A stretch of 64,000 bases of DNA from an uncultured Salinisphaerales bacterium. Lineage in GTDB: Bacteria; Pseudomonadota; Gammaproteobacteria; Nevskiales; CAJXLF01. Each line of letters starts with the position of its first letter. Position 1 is the stretch's first letter. A program made the position numbers and the translations under genes. Positions 22,231-29,952 of the stretch are shown here, one piece after another. The notes under the pieces were generated by a model, which searched no databases, was not told where the DNA came from, and was given only the letters and a program-made list of their open reading frames with translations. The DNA is taken from the NCBI GenBank assembly GCA_913055805.1, contig CAJXLF010000002.1, positions 186,001-250,000 of the forward strand, given 5' to 3'.

Positions 22231-23049
22231 TCAGGCGCTGCGCTTGCTGCGGGTCTTTGCCGTTTTCTTTGTATGGTTGCCGGCCACCAGATTGCGCAAC
22301 AGCGGCAAGGTCACGCAGCGGGCATCTTGCGACCGGCCTTTGAGAAAATGGATGGGAACGTCGCATTCACCCAGCTGGTCCACAACCATACTGGCGGCAC
22401 TGAAATCGTGTTCGCGCGTATCGTCGTTGATCGTAATCAGGGTCGCAATACCGGCCTCATGCGCCGCGCGCAGACCCATTTCCGAATCTTCAATAGCGAT
22501 ACACTCAGGCGCGGACAGTTTCAGCCGCTTCAGCGCTTCCAGATAAAGATCCGGCGCCGGCTTCTTGCGCAGCACCTGCTCACCACTGACCACTTCGGTT
22601 ATACCACCCAGCAGTTCCTCGCCCAGCGTGTGCTGCAGGAAAGGCTCCAGACTGCGGGAGCTGGCATTGGTCACAATGGCCAACTGCAGGCCCTCGGCCC
22701 TGGCTTCCTGCATCAGGCGGCGAACCCCGGGCCGCAGTGTGACCTTGCCGCTGCTGACGCGTTTTTTGAAATGGCGGGACTTGATGGCATGTATCTCAGA
22801 TACCCAGTTGTCGGTATCTTCCCGGGCCTTGCTCCTGTGCACGCCCAATTTGGGCTTGTGGTGCAGGATGTAATGCCGCAGGCGCTCGCGCCCGCCTGGC
22901 TGCCACAACAGTTCACGATAAAGTTCGGGACTCCAGCGCCATTCGAGTCCGGCTTCCTCGAAAGCCGCATTGTAAGCCGGCAAATGCCCCTGCGACTCGG
23001 TGTCGGCCAGGGTGCCATCTACGTCGAATAACAGGGCCTTCAAGGCCAT
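22231..23049 (-). CDS. HAD-superfamily hydrolase, CbbY-like
   Basis: A 272-residue HAD phosphatase. Motif I is LLFDVDGTLADTE (residues 6-18), motif II Thr/Ser in AIVTNASS, Lys in RKKPAPDLYLEAL and motif IV in IAIEDSEMGLRAA. The cap domain is alpha-helical as in beta-phosphoglucomutase/CbbY phosphatases of sugar phosphates such as xylulose-1,5-bisphosphate. The C-terminal tail is strongly basic (TKKTAKTRSKRSA). ATG 23049 chosen since upstream in-frame codons lie in the dksA promoter region. Exact substrate unknown. Confidence 0.87.
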   Translation of the reverse strand: MALKALLFDVDGTLADTESQGHLPAYNAAFEEAGLEWRWSPELYRELLWQPGGRERLRHYILHHKPKLGVHRSKAREDTDNWVSEIHAIKSRHFKKRVSSGKVTLRPGVRRLMQEARAEGLQLAIVTNASSRSLEPFLQHTLGEELLGGITEVVSGEQVLRKKPAPDLYLEALKRLKLSAPECIAIEDSEMGLRAAHEAGIATLITINDDTREHDFSAASMVVDQLGECDVPIHFLKGRSQDARCVTLPLLRNLVAGNHTKKTAKTRSKRSA

Positions 23050-23144
23050 CAGGCGTTTCCTGCGCTGGTTTGTACATAGCCTACTGTCAACATAAATAAA
23101 TGCAACTCTTTTAAGGGCTTTTAGCATTTTTGGACCATGACAAC

Positions 23145-23173
23145 TTGTGCAAATTCCGTGTCTTTGGTATACG
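23145..23173 (+). promoter_or_regulatory. Candidate sigma70 promoter for dksA
   Basis: TTGTGC at 23145-23150, a 17-base spacer, and TATACG at 23168-23173. It lies in the 193-base divergent gap between the HAD phosphatase and dksA, about 60 bases before the predicted TSS-to-ATG stretch. The -35 is weak, so this is one plausible reading among a few. Confidence 0.4.
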
Positions 23174-23242
23174 TGCTGTTTGTTTTTTGAACTGTCGCGT
23201 GGCGGTTCACAGGTACACACAGACACGAAGGAATACCCGTAG

Positions 23243-23686
23243 ATGGCAGCTAAGGAATCGACCGTTACAGCACAGGCAGTTGCTGGATTCGAGCCCTACA
23301 AGCCCAAGCGTGGCGAAGAATATATGTCCGAAGGGCAACTGGCCCATTTCCGGGCCATCTTGCTGGCCTGGAAACGTGAATTAATGGAAGAGGTCGATCG
23401 CACTGTGCATCACATGCAGGACGAGGCCGCCAATTTTCCCGATCCCACGGACCGCGCCACCCAGGAATCCGAATTCAGCCTGGAACTGCGCGCACGCGAC
23501 CGCGAGCGCAAGCTGATCCGTAAAATTGAACAATCCATTTCACGGCTGGATCAGGACGACTACGGCTACTGCGAATCATGCGGCACTGAAATTGGCATTC
23601 GCCGCCTGGAGGCGCGCCCCACCGCAACGTTGTGCGTGGATTGCAAGAGCCTGGAAGAAATCCGCGAGCGCCAACTCGGCAAATAG
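23243..23686 (+). CDS. dksA: RNA polymerase-binding transcription factor DksA
   Basis: Binds the RNA polymerase secondary channel and, with ppGpp, controls rRNA and amino-acid promoters. The 147-residue protein has the coiled coil with tip motif DPTDRATQE (Asp67, Asp70, Ala72) and a zinc finger with Cys110, Cys113, Cys131 and Cys134. All catalytic tip residues of the E. coli type are present. ATG is preceded by AAGGAA. Monocistronic, with an intrinsic terminator 19 bases after the stop. Confidence 0.96.
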   Translation: MAAKESTVTAQAVAGFEPYKPKRGEEYMSEGQLAHFRAILLAWKRELMEEVDRTVHHMQDEAANFPDPTDRATQESEFSLELRARDRERKLIRKIEQSISRLDQDDYGYCESCGTEIGIRRLEARPTATLCVDCKSLEEIRERQLGK

Positions 23687-23704
23687 ATCCCCCCTGAAAT
23701 CCGG

Positions 23705-23732
23705 AGGCAGGCATTGCGCCTGCCTTTTTGTT
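23705..23732 (+). terminator. Intrinsic terminator of dksA
   Basis: AGGCAGGC, loop ATTGC, GCCTGCCT (perfect 8-bp stem) running into TTTTGTTT. It ends 29 bases before the thiolase ATG and cleanly separates the two transcripts. Confidence 0.85.
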
Positions 23733-23760
23733 TCCGGCATACCCGTCGAAGATACTCAAA

Positions 23761-24939
23761 ATGAATCAAGTTTGTATTGTCGCCGCCACCCGCACTGCCA
23801 TAGGCAGCTTTGGCGGCAGCCTCTCCAGCCTGCCCGCCCCTGAACTGGGCGCCCATCTGATCCGCAAGACCCTTCAGGAAACCGGCATCGATGCCAGTCG
23901 GATTGACGAAGTCATTCTCGGCCAGGTGCTGACCGCCGGCAGCGGACAGAATCCTGCGCGCCAGGCCGCCATCAAGGCTGGTCTGCCGGTTGAAACACCC
24001 GCCATGACGATTAACAAGGTCTGTGGCAGCGGCCTCAAGAGCGTGCACCTCGCCACCCAGGCGATACTTTGCGGAGATGCCAGCCTGGTTGTCGCCGGCG
24101 GTCAGGAAAACATGAGCCAGGCGCCTCACGTACTTCCCAGGTCCCGTGACGGACAGCGCATGGGCGACTGGAAGCTGGTGGACAGCATGATTGTCGATGG
24201 CCTCTGGGATGCCTTTAATGATTACCACATGGGCTGTACGGCAGAGAATCTGGTTGAGCGTTATGCGCTGAGCCGTGAGGCTCAAGATGCATTCGCCGCG
24301 GAATCACAGCGACGCGCCATCGCGGCGCAGCAAGCCAGACACTTTGACGCTGAAATCACCGCCATTGAGATTCCGCAGCGCAAGGGTGACCCCATAATAT
24401 TCGACCGCGATGAATACCCCAGGGCAGGTACCACAGCCGAAACGCTTGGCAAGCTGCGTCCGGCCTTCAACCGCGAAGGTTCGGTTACCGCCGGCAATGC
24501 CTCCGGATTGAATGACGGCGCCGCAATATTGCTGCTCGCCAGTGAAACCAGGGCGGCCGAGCTGGGCCTGTCAGTCCTGGCTCGCATCAAGGCCTATGCC
24601 AGTGCGGGCGTGGATCCTGCGGTGATGGGTATTGGACCGGTACCCGCCAGCCGCCGTTGCCTGGAGAAAGCCGGCTGGCGGGACGAGGAACTTGATCTCA
24701 TCGAAGCCAATGAAGCCTTCGCTGCTCAAAGCCTGGCTGTGCTTAAGGAAACCGGCTGGCCTGCAGACAAAGTAAACGTCAATGGCGGCGCTATTGCTCT
24801 GGGCCATCCGATCGGCGCGTCCGGGGCCCGTGTGCTGGTGACACTGCTGCATGAGATGCAACGGCGTGACGTTCACAAGGGACTGGCCACGCTTTGCATC
24901 GGCGGCGGCCAGGGGGTTGCCATTGCCATTGAGCGCTGA
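23761..24939 (+). CDS. phaA: Acetyl-CoA C-acetyltransferase (thiolase, PhaA/AtoB type)
   Basis: Condenses two acetyl-CoA to acetoacetyl-CoA or runs in reverse in ketolysis. The 392-residue protein has nucleophile Cys88 in [14 protein letters not shown], the [11 protein letters not shown] box, [16 protein letters not shown] with the catalytic His, and the second Cys in [14 protein letters not shown]. The biosynthetic class is supported by the sequence around Cys88 and by the phaR gene that follows. phaB and phaC are not in the window, so a role in PHB synthesis is inferred. Confidence 0.9.
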   Translation: MNQVCIVAATRTAIGSFGGSLSSLPAPELGAHLIRKTLQETGIDASRIDEVILGQVLTAGSGQNPARQAAIKAGLPVETPAMTINKVCGSGLKSVHLATQAILCGDASLVVAGGQENMSQAPHVLPRSRDGQRMGDWKLVDSMIVDGLWDAFNDYHMGCTAENLVERYALSREAQDAFAAESQRRAIAAQQARHFDAEITAIEIPQRKGDPIIFDRDEYPRAGTTAETLGKLRPAFNREGSVTAGNASGLNDGAAILLLASETRAAELGLSVLARIKAYASAGVDPAVMGIGPVPASRRCLEKAGWRDEELDLIEANEAFAAQSLAVLKETGWPADKVNVNGGAIALGHPIGASGARVLVTLLHEMQRRDVHKGLATLCIGGGQGVAIAIER

Positions 24940-25029
24940 TGCCCATACAGTAGACCGGGTGTTGCCTCCCCTGACTGGCAGGATGGGTGAAGAACACGTA
25001 ACCAGGGCCATTATTCAAGTGAACATTAG

Positions 25030-25521
25030 ATGAGCGACAAACGCACACGCATCATCAAGAAATATCCCAATCGCCGTCTTTACGATACGGAAGTCAGCCG
25101 CTATATCACACTCAATGATGTACGCGACCTGGTACTTGAGCGTATGGACTTTCAGGTGATCGACAAACAGAGTGGCGAAGATATCACGCGTTCAATTCTG
25201 TTACAGGTCATCAGCGAGGAAGAAGAAGGGGGCAACCCCATGTTCACCACGGAAGTGCTGGTACAGTTCATCCGTTTCTATGGCGATTCCATGCAGAACA
25301 GTGTCAGTCGTTATCTTGAGCTGAGCATGCATTTCTTCGACGAGCAGCAGTCCCAGTTCAAGGAGAAGCTGCAAAGAATCGTCGGTCACAGCAACCCTCT
25401 GCAGGCCCTGCGCGAACTCTCGCAACAGCAAATGCCCTTATGGAAAACCGTGCGCAAAGAGTTCCTGAACAGCCTGAATCCGTCCACTGCGACGCGCAAG
25501 AAAACCAACAAAGAAAACTGA
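25030..25521 (+). CDS. phaR: Polyhydroxyalkanoate synthesis repressor PhaR
   Basis: A 163-residue PhaR/PhbR regulator that binds PHA granules and represses phasin and sometimes PHA-cycle genes. The DNA-binding N-terminal domain contains IIKKYPNRRLYDTEVSRYIT near residue 10, followed by the conserved LVLERMDFQVIDKQSGEDIT segment and a C-terminal helix rich in Gln. Lies 90 bases after the thiolase. Members of this family are used as markers of PHA-storing bacteria. Confidence 0.92.
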   Translation: MSDKRTRIIKKYPNRRLYDTEVSRYITLNDVRDLVLERMDFQVIDKQSGEDITRSILLQVISEEEEGGNPMFTTEVLVQFIRFYGDSMQNSVSRYLELSMHFFDEQQSQFKEKLQRIVGHSNPLQALRELSQQQMPLWKTVRKEFLNSLNPSTATRKKTNKEN

Positions 25522-25654
25522 CGTTCGTAACGCGAACAGCTGCCAATTTCCGCTAACAATCTCATTCACCGGGGTTTTTCTGACCCCAAAACATGACTGT
25601 TTGCCGCTGGCCTGAATCTTGCTAATTCCTGATTACAGGAACTGCAAAAAGGGG
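25522..25654. other. Intergenic spacer after phaR
   Basis: The gap between phaR and pnp is 428 bases. This first part holds weak inverted repeats (GTTCG/CGAAC near 25523 and GGGGT/ACCCC near 25571) and no ORF I can support. The rest of the gap contains a promoter, a candidate small RNA with its own terminator, and the pnp terminator, listed separately. Short minus-strand reading frames there are shadows. Confidence 0.6.
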
Positions 25655-25683
25655 TTGACAGATTCACTTCTCATTCTTATACT
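25655..25683 (+). promoter_or_regulatory. Strong sigma70 promoter of the candidate small RNA
   Basis: Perfect -35 TTGACA at 25655-25660, exactly 17 bases, and -10 TATACT at 25678-25683. Predicted transcription start is A25691 or near. It is the best sigma70 match seen in the window, points away from phaR and toward pnp's 3' end, and precedes no open reading frame of its own strand. Confidence 0.85.
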
Positions 25684-25689
25684 GCACCG

Positions 25690-25847
25690 CAACATACCGG
25701 TTGGTAGCTAAGGCAGACAAACAAAAGGCCTGCGAGCAGGCCCAAAGTCGGATTGGCTAAAACCGAACGGTATTAACCGAGTCTCCTCCGAAAGGTCGCA
25801 AAGACCTTTCTCGCACCTTGCCCCCTCCCCCAGGGGGCTTTTTTTTG
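25690..25847 (+). ncRNA. Candidate small regulatory RNA (about 155 nt)
   Basis: Defined by the consensus promoter at 25655-25683 and a textbook terminator at 25820-25846. Structure visible by eye: a weak UACC/GGUA hairpin at 25695-25706; GGCCUG/CAGGCC hairpin at 25727-25742; CGGU/ACCG hairpin at 25768-25779; unpaired CUCCUCC at 25783-25789; perfect 8-bp hairpin GAAAGGUC/GACCUUUC at 25790-25810; then the terminator stem with a CCCCC loop. No convincing ORF or SD-start pair was seen. CUCCUCC is complementary to Shine-Dalgarno sequences, as in C-rich trans-acting sRNAs such as sX13 of Xanthomonas. It does not resemble 6S, SRP, RNase P or tmRNA. Family unknown. Confidence 0.7.
25820..25846 (+). 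terminator. Intrinsic terminator of the small RNA
   Basis: GCCCCCT (25820-25826), loop of five C, AGGGGGC (25832-25838), then eight T residues 25839-25846. Strong on the plus strand. In the minus direction it lies beyond the pnp terminator and lacks a U-run, so it serves the plus-strand RNA. Confidence 0.88.
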
Positions 25848-25899
25848 CCCCGATAGAGAGGCTTTTCCCGGCTCCGGCACAGAAACCATGCCGCCGCCC

Positions 25900-25944
25900 G
25901 AAAATAATAACGCCGCAGCCTTCTGACTTGAAGACTGCGGCGTT
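25900..25944 (-). terminator. Intrinsic terminator at the end of the nusA-pnp operon
   Basis: Minus strand: AACGCCGCAG and CTGCGGCGTT form a perfect 10-bp outer stem around an inner CTTC/GAAG stem, followed by ATTATTTT. It starts six bases after the pnp stop and closes the superoperon. It is oriented convergently with the small RNA, whose own terminator lies 54 bases away. Confidence 0.85.
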
Positions 25945-25949
25945 CAAAC

Positions 25950-28070
25950 TCAGGAAGCTTCTTTTTCCTCGGCGTCGACCGCCTTCATGCTGAGCCGGAT
26001 ACGACCCTGCTTGTCCACTTCCAGTACCTTTACCCGCACTATATCGCCTTCGGCCAGGTGATCGGCCACGCTCTCAATGCGCTCATCAGCGATCTGCGAA
26101 ATGTGCACCAGTCCGTCACGACCTGGAGCCAGCGTAACAAACGCGCCGAAGTCCATCAGACGGGCCACCTTGCCCTCGTAGATGGCGCCCACCTCGATTT
26201 CCTTGGTGAGATCTTCAATGCGCTTGATAGCAGCTACAGCAGCCGCCTTGTCGACCGCGGCCACGCTGATCGTGCCATCGTCGTTGATATCGATGGTCGT
26301 GCCGGTTTCTTCCGTAATCGCACGAATCGTTGCACCACCCTTGCCGATTACGTCGCGAATCTTCTCAGGATTGATCTTGATGGTGGTGATGCGCGGCGCC
26401 CATTCGGACATATCAGCACGCGGCTTGTCGATCGCCTGCGCCATTTCGTCCAGGATATGCAAACGGCCTTCACGCGCCTGTGACAGCGCAGCTTCCATGA
26501 TCTCGCGGGTAATACCGGTGATCTTGATGTCCATCTGCAAGGCAGTTACGCCTTCCTTGGTGCCAGCGACTTTGAAGTCCATATCGCCGAGGTGATCTTC
26601 ATCACCCAGAATATCGGTCAGCACGGCAAAGCGGTTTTCTTCCTTGATCAGACCCATGGCCACGCCGGCCACCGGCGCCTTGATCGGCACGCCGGCATCC
26701 ATCAGGGCCAGCGAGGTGCCGCACACGGAAGCCATGGAACTGGAACCGTTGGACTCGGTGATTTCAGAGACCACACGCACCACGTACGGGAATTCAGTTT
26801 CCAGGCTCGGCATGACGCCCAGGATACCGCGCTTGGCGAGACGGCCATGGCCGATTTCACGGCGCTTGGGCGAACCCATGAAGCCGGTTTCGCCCACGCA
26901 GTACGGCGGGAAATTGTAATGCAGCATGAAGGGTTCCTTGTACTCCCCCTCCACAGCGTCAATGATCTGTGCATCGCGCCCGGTACCCAGCGTAGACACC
27001 ACCAGAGCCTGTGTTTCACCGCGGGTGAACAGGGCGGAACCATGCGTACGGGGCAGTACGCCCACCTTGACAGAAATCGGCCGCACCGTACGGGTATCGC
27101 GGCCGTCGATACGCGGCTCACCCGACAGAATGCGCTCGCGTACTGTGGTTTTTTCGATTTTGCTGACCATACCCAGAATGGCGTCGGCAGCATGGCCTTC
27201 CTCGCCCTCGGCGGCAGCCAGCTTTTCAACAGCGGCTTCGCGAATCTCGGCGAGACGATCCTGGCGGGCCTGTTTCTCGGCGATCTGGTAAGCAGCCGTG
27301 ATATCGGCGCCCACAGCGGCGGCGACCGCTTCCTGCAGAGCAGTATCCACGACCGGCGCTTCCCATTCCCAGGCAGAGCTGCCGACTTCGGCAACCATTT
27401 CCTTGATGGCGTTGATTACCACCTGCTGCTGTTCGTGACCGAACAGCACGGCGCCCAGCATGACGTCCTCGGGCAGCACCTTGGCTTCCGATTCCACCAT
27501 CAACACAGCATCGGCGGTACCGGCTACAACCAGGTCCAGCTGTGTTTCCTTGAGCTGGGAATTCGTGGGATTAAGAACGTATTCACCATTGATATAACCC
27601 ACACGGGCGCCGCCAATAGGACCCTGGAAAGGCATGCCGGACAGACTCAATGCGGCTGACGCGCCAATCATGGCGGGAATATCGGGATCGATTTCAGGAT
27701 TCAGCGAAACGACGGTTGCTACCACCTGCACTTCGTTGTTGAAACCCTTGGGGAACAACGGACGCACAGGACGGTCGATCAGGCGGCTGGTCAGGGTTTC
27801 CTTTTCCGAAGGGCGCCCTTCACGCTTGAAGAATCCACCGGGAATGCGGCCACCTGCATAGGTACGTTCCTGGTAATTAACGGTTAACGGGAAGAAATCC
27901 ACTGCCGGATTGGCCTGACGGCGTCCGGTGGCGTTTACCATGACTACTGTGTCGTCGACGGACACAATCACGGAGGCGGTTGCCTGGCGGGCTACCTCAC
28001 CGGTCTGAATGGTGACCGTGTGCTGGCCATACTGAAAAGACTTGGTACATGTCGGTTGCAAAGGCGTCAC
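25950..28070 (-). CDS. pnp: Polynucleotide phosphorylase
   Basis: Phosphorolytic 3'-5' exoribonuclease of the RNA degradosome. Two RNase PH domains, an alpha-helical linker, a KH domain ([20 protein letters not shown] near the C-terminus) and an S1 domain ([20 protein letters not shown]) are all present. The N-terminal signature [19 protein letters not shown] sits about 10 residues from the chosen start. No ATG is available; GTG at 28070 gives 706 residues in line with the family, while an upstream GTG at 28115 would add 15 residues. Last gene of the operon, 94 bases after rpsO with this start. Confidence 0.95.
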   Translation of the reverse strand: MTPLQPTCTKSFQYGQHTVTIQTGEVARQATASVIVSVDDTVVMVNATGRRQANPAVDFFPLTVNYQERTYAGGRIPGGFFKREGRPSEKETLTSRLIDRPVRPLFPKGFNNEVQVVATVVSLNPEIDPDIPAMIGASAALSLSGMPFQGPIGGARVGYINGEYVLNPTNSQLKETQLDLVVAGTADAVLMVESEAKVLPEDVMLGAVLFGHEQQQVVINAIKEMVAEVGSSAWEWEAPVVDTALQEAVAAAVGADITAAYQIAEKQARQDRLAEIREAAVEKLAAAEGEEGHAADAILGMVSKIEKTTVRERILSGEPRIDGRDTRTVRPISVKVGVLPRTHGSALFTRGETQALVVSTLGTGRDAQIIDAVEGEYKEPFMLHYNFPPYCVGETGFMGSPKRREIGHGRLAKRGILGVMPSLETEFPYVVRVVSEITESNGSSSMASVCGTSLALMDAGVPIKAPVAGVAMGLIKEENRFAVLTDILGDEDHLGDMDFKVAGTKEGVTALQMDIKITGITREIMEAALSQAREGRLHILDEMAQAIDKPRADMSEWAPRITTIKINPEKIRDVIGKGGATIRAITEETGTTIDINDDGTISVAAVDKAAAVAAIKRIEDLTKEIEVGAIYEGKVARLMDFGAFVTLAPGRDGLVHISQIADERIESVADHLAEGDIVRVKVLEVDKQGRIRLSMKAVDAEEKEAS

Positions 28071-28163
28071 GTTAGAGCTCTCTATAAACGGAGGAAGCTG
28101 GCCCCGCGTCGTCACGAATAGCAGACAACACGATAACCAGCTTCAAATGATTCAAAAGGTGCC

Positions 28164-28433
28164 TTATCGGCGCAGGCCCAGTTCGGCAATGAGGTTCTGA
28201 TAGCGCTCAACGTCACGGCGCTTCAGGTAATCCAGCAGCTTGCGGCGCTGATTCACCATTTTCAACAGACCACGGCGGGAGTGGTGGTCGGCCTTGTGAC
28301 TGGCGAAATGATCGGTCAACTGGGTAATACGCGCTGACAACAGCGCTACCTGTACTTCTGGCGAGCCGGTATCACCCTGGCCACGGCCAAATTTGGTGAT
28401 AACCTCTTGCTTACTGACGGTATCCAACGACAT
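28164..28433 (-). CDS. rpsO: 30S ribosomal protein S15
   Basis: Primary binder of 16S rRNA helix 22 region; 89 residues, the family length. Typical segments include [19 protein letters not shown] and [20 protein letters not shown]. The start is preceded by GGAG. Adjacent rpsO-pnp is the classical arrangement, with autoregulation by S15 known in E. coli; the 5' leader here is about 50 bases and no pseudoknot was worked out. Confidence 0.97.
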   Translation of the reverse strand: MSLDTVSKQEVITKFGRGQGDTGSPEVQVALLSARITQLTDHFASHKADHHSRRGLLKMVNQRRKLLDYLKRRDVERYQNLIAELGLRR

Positions 28434-28487
28434 GTTTGGGATTCTCCAAAATCTCTTTCAATCTTCAGCTTTTTCAGCGAACGCGCG

Positions 28488-28516
28488 ATTTTACCGGCAC
28501 CCGGCCCCAGCTACAA
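28488..28516 (-). promoter_or_regulatory. Candidate internal promoter for rpsO-pnp
   Basis: On the minus strand TTGTAG (28516-28511), 17-base spacer, TAAAAT (28493-28488), predicted start near 28481 and a leader of about 48 bases. E. coli rpsO also has its own promoter between truB and rpsO, which supports the reading. It overlaps the last bases downstream of truB only. Confidence 0.5.
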
Positions 28517-28523
28517 GAAAAAT

Positions 28524-29507
28524 CTACTTTTTTTCCTGATTTTCCGCGCTTTTCGCTTCCCTGCCGCTCTCCTGCATCATACGACGCGGTCCGATACGGC
28601 CATCCTCCTGCACCTCGCCCACGCCCAGAAAATTTTCCCGGGCATCATAGATGCGTACAAAACCACTGGTAGGCGCCTGTGGCACCTGCACGGCCTGACC
28701 ACGCTGCAGGTAATAGGCGCTATCAGCGTCCAGCGAAACCGCAGGCCAATGACTAAGCGCATGATCCAGCGGCAGCAACCTGGTATCAATCAAGGCTTGA
28801 CGCTGCTGGATATCCATTTCCGCGTCCTTCCAGAAGGCGTCTTCCAGTTCGGCAAAGGTCACCATGCCTGCCTCTTCGAATGAACCCACCTGCAGTCGCC
28901 GCAAATCCAGAACAAAAGCCAGTGTATTCATGGCCTTGGCGATATCCTCGACCAGGGTTCTGACATAGGTTCCCTTGGAACAGCACAGCTCCAGCTCAAA
29001 TTCATCCGCTTCCAGACGCAACAGACGCAACTCATGCAATACGATACGGCGTGGCTTGCGCTCGACTTCGACGCCCTCCCGGGCCAGTTCGTACAGGCGC
29101 TTGCCCTGATGCTTGACCGCTGAATACATCGGCGGAATCTGTTCCTGCTCACCGAGAAAATCAGCCAGTACAGCCTCCATACGGGCGACGTCGACATGAT
29201 CATAGGGACGACGCTCGATGATTTCGCCCTCGGCATCGCCGGTATTGCTCAACTCACCCAGCCTGGCCCGCACCCAGTAGGTCTTGTCGGCATCAAGCAA
29301 AAATCCCGACAGCTTGGTCGCCTCACCAAAGCAGATAGGTAACATGCCGCTGGCCAGCGGGTCGAGACTGCCTGTATGCCCCGCCTTACGCGCCCGATAC
29401 AGACGTTTCACTGCTTGCAGCGCTGCATTGGAAGATTCACCCGGAGATTTGTCCAGCAGCAGGATGCCATCCAGCCTGCGTCCCTGCGCGCGGCGCCGCC
29501 GTCCCAT
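28524..29507 (-). CDS. truB: tRNA pseudouridine(55) synthase TruB
   Basis: Makes pseudouridine 55 in the T-loop of most tRNAs. The catalytic Asp is in GHTGSLDPLASGMLPICFGEAT (ends quoted; Asp near residue 45), with LLLDKSPGESSNAALQ before it and the KGTYVRTLVEDI RNA-binding segment later. C-terminal PUA-like domain follows. At 327 residues from ATG 29507 it fits the family; that ATG has GGGG and AGG upstream, whereas the in-frame start at 29555 would overlap rbfA by 32 bases. Confidence 0.95.
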   Translation of the reverse strand: MGRRRRAQGRRLDGILLLDKSPGESSNAALQAVKRLYRARKAGHTGSLDPLASGMLPICFGEATKLSGFLLDADKTYWVRARLGELSNTGDAEGEIIERRPYDHVDVARMEAVLADFLGEQEQIPPMYSAVKHQGKRLYELAREGVEVERKPRRIVLHELRLLRLEADEFELELCCSKGTYVRTLVEDIAKAMNTLAFVLDLRRLQVGSFEEAGMVTFAELEDAFWKDAEMDIQQRQALIDTRLLPLDHALSHWPAVSLDADSAYYLQRGQAVQVPQAPTSGFVRIYDARENFLGVGEVQEDGRIGPRRMMQESGREAKSAENQEKK

Positions 29508-29523
29508 ACCTATATCCCCGGAA

Positions 29524-29925
29524 TCAGAGTGATTTACCGCCAGAGCCATCCTCATCGGAGTCGTCGCTCTTGCGGTCTTTAGCTACAGCCTGATCAATCA
29601 GGACATCCATACGCATGGCGTCTTCCTGAAGGTGATCAGCGAGAAAATGTAGCTGTGGAATACTTCGCAGGCGCAGCCGCTTGCCCAGGCGCTGACGCAG
29701 CATACCTGCATAATCCTGCAGCGCCTCTGCGCAGCGGTCACTGCCGCCATCCAGATCCAGACTGCTGATATAGATCTTGGCGTGGCCAAAATCGCGGGTA
29801 ACCTGCACTTCTGTTACGGAAGGCATCTTCAGACGCGGGTCTTCCAGTTCTTCACGAATCAGGGTGCTGAGTTCGCGTCTGATCTGTTCAGCCACACGTC
29901 GCGTGCGCGGGAAATCCTTCGGCAT
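29524..29925 (-). CDS. rbfA: 30S ribosome-binding factor RbfA
   Basis: Late 16S maturation factor needed for cold adaptation. The 133-residue single KH-fold protein begins MPKDFPRTRRVAEQIRRELS and has DPRLKMPSVTEVQVTRDFGHA with the kinked KH helix. A poorly conserved acidic/Ser tail (DSDEDGSGGKSL) extends beyond the domain. Lies between infB and truB as in E. coli. Confidence 0.95.
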   Translation of the reverse strand: MPKDFPRTRRVAEQIRRELSTLIREELEDPRLKMPSVTEVQVTRDFGHAKIYISSLDLDGGSDRCAEALQDYAGMLRQRLGKRLRLRSIPQLHFLADHLQEDAMRMDVLIDQAVAKDRKSDDSDEDGSGGKSL

Positions 29926-29952
29926 GTCTGAAACCGGAGCGTTCGAACGTTA

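Noticed and set aside
25708-25947. 79-codon minus-strand frame over the small-RNA region
   Set aside because: Crosses two terminators, no SD, no recognisable protein; better explained by the non-coding RNA.
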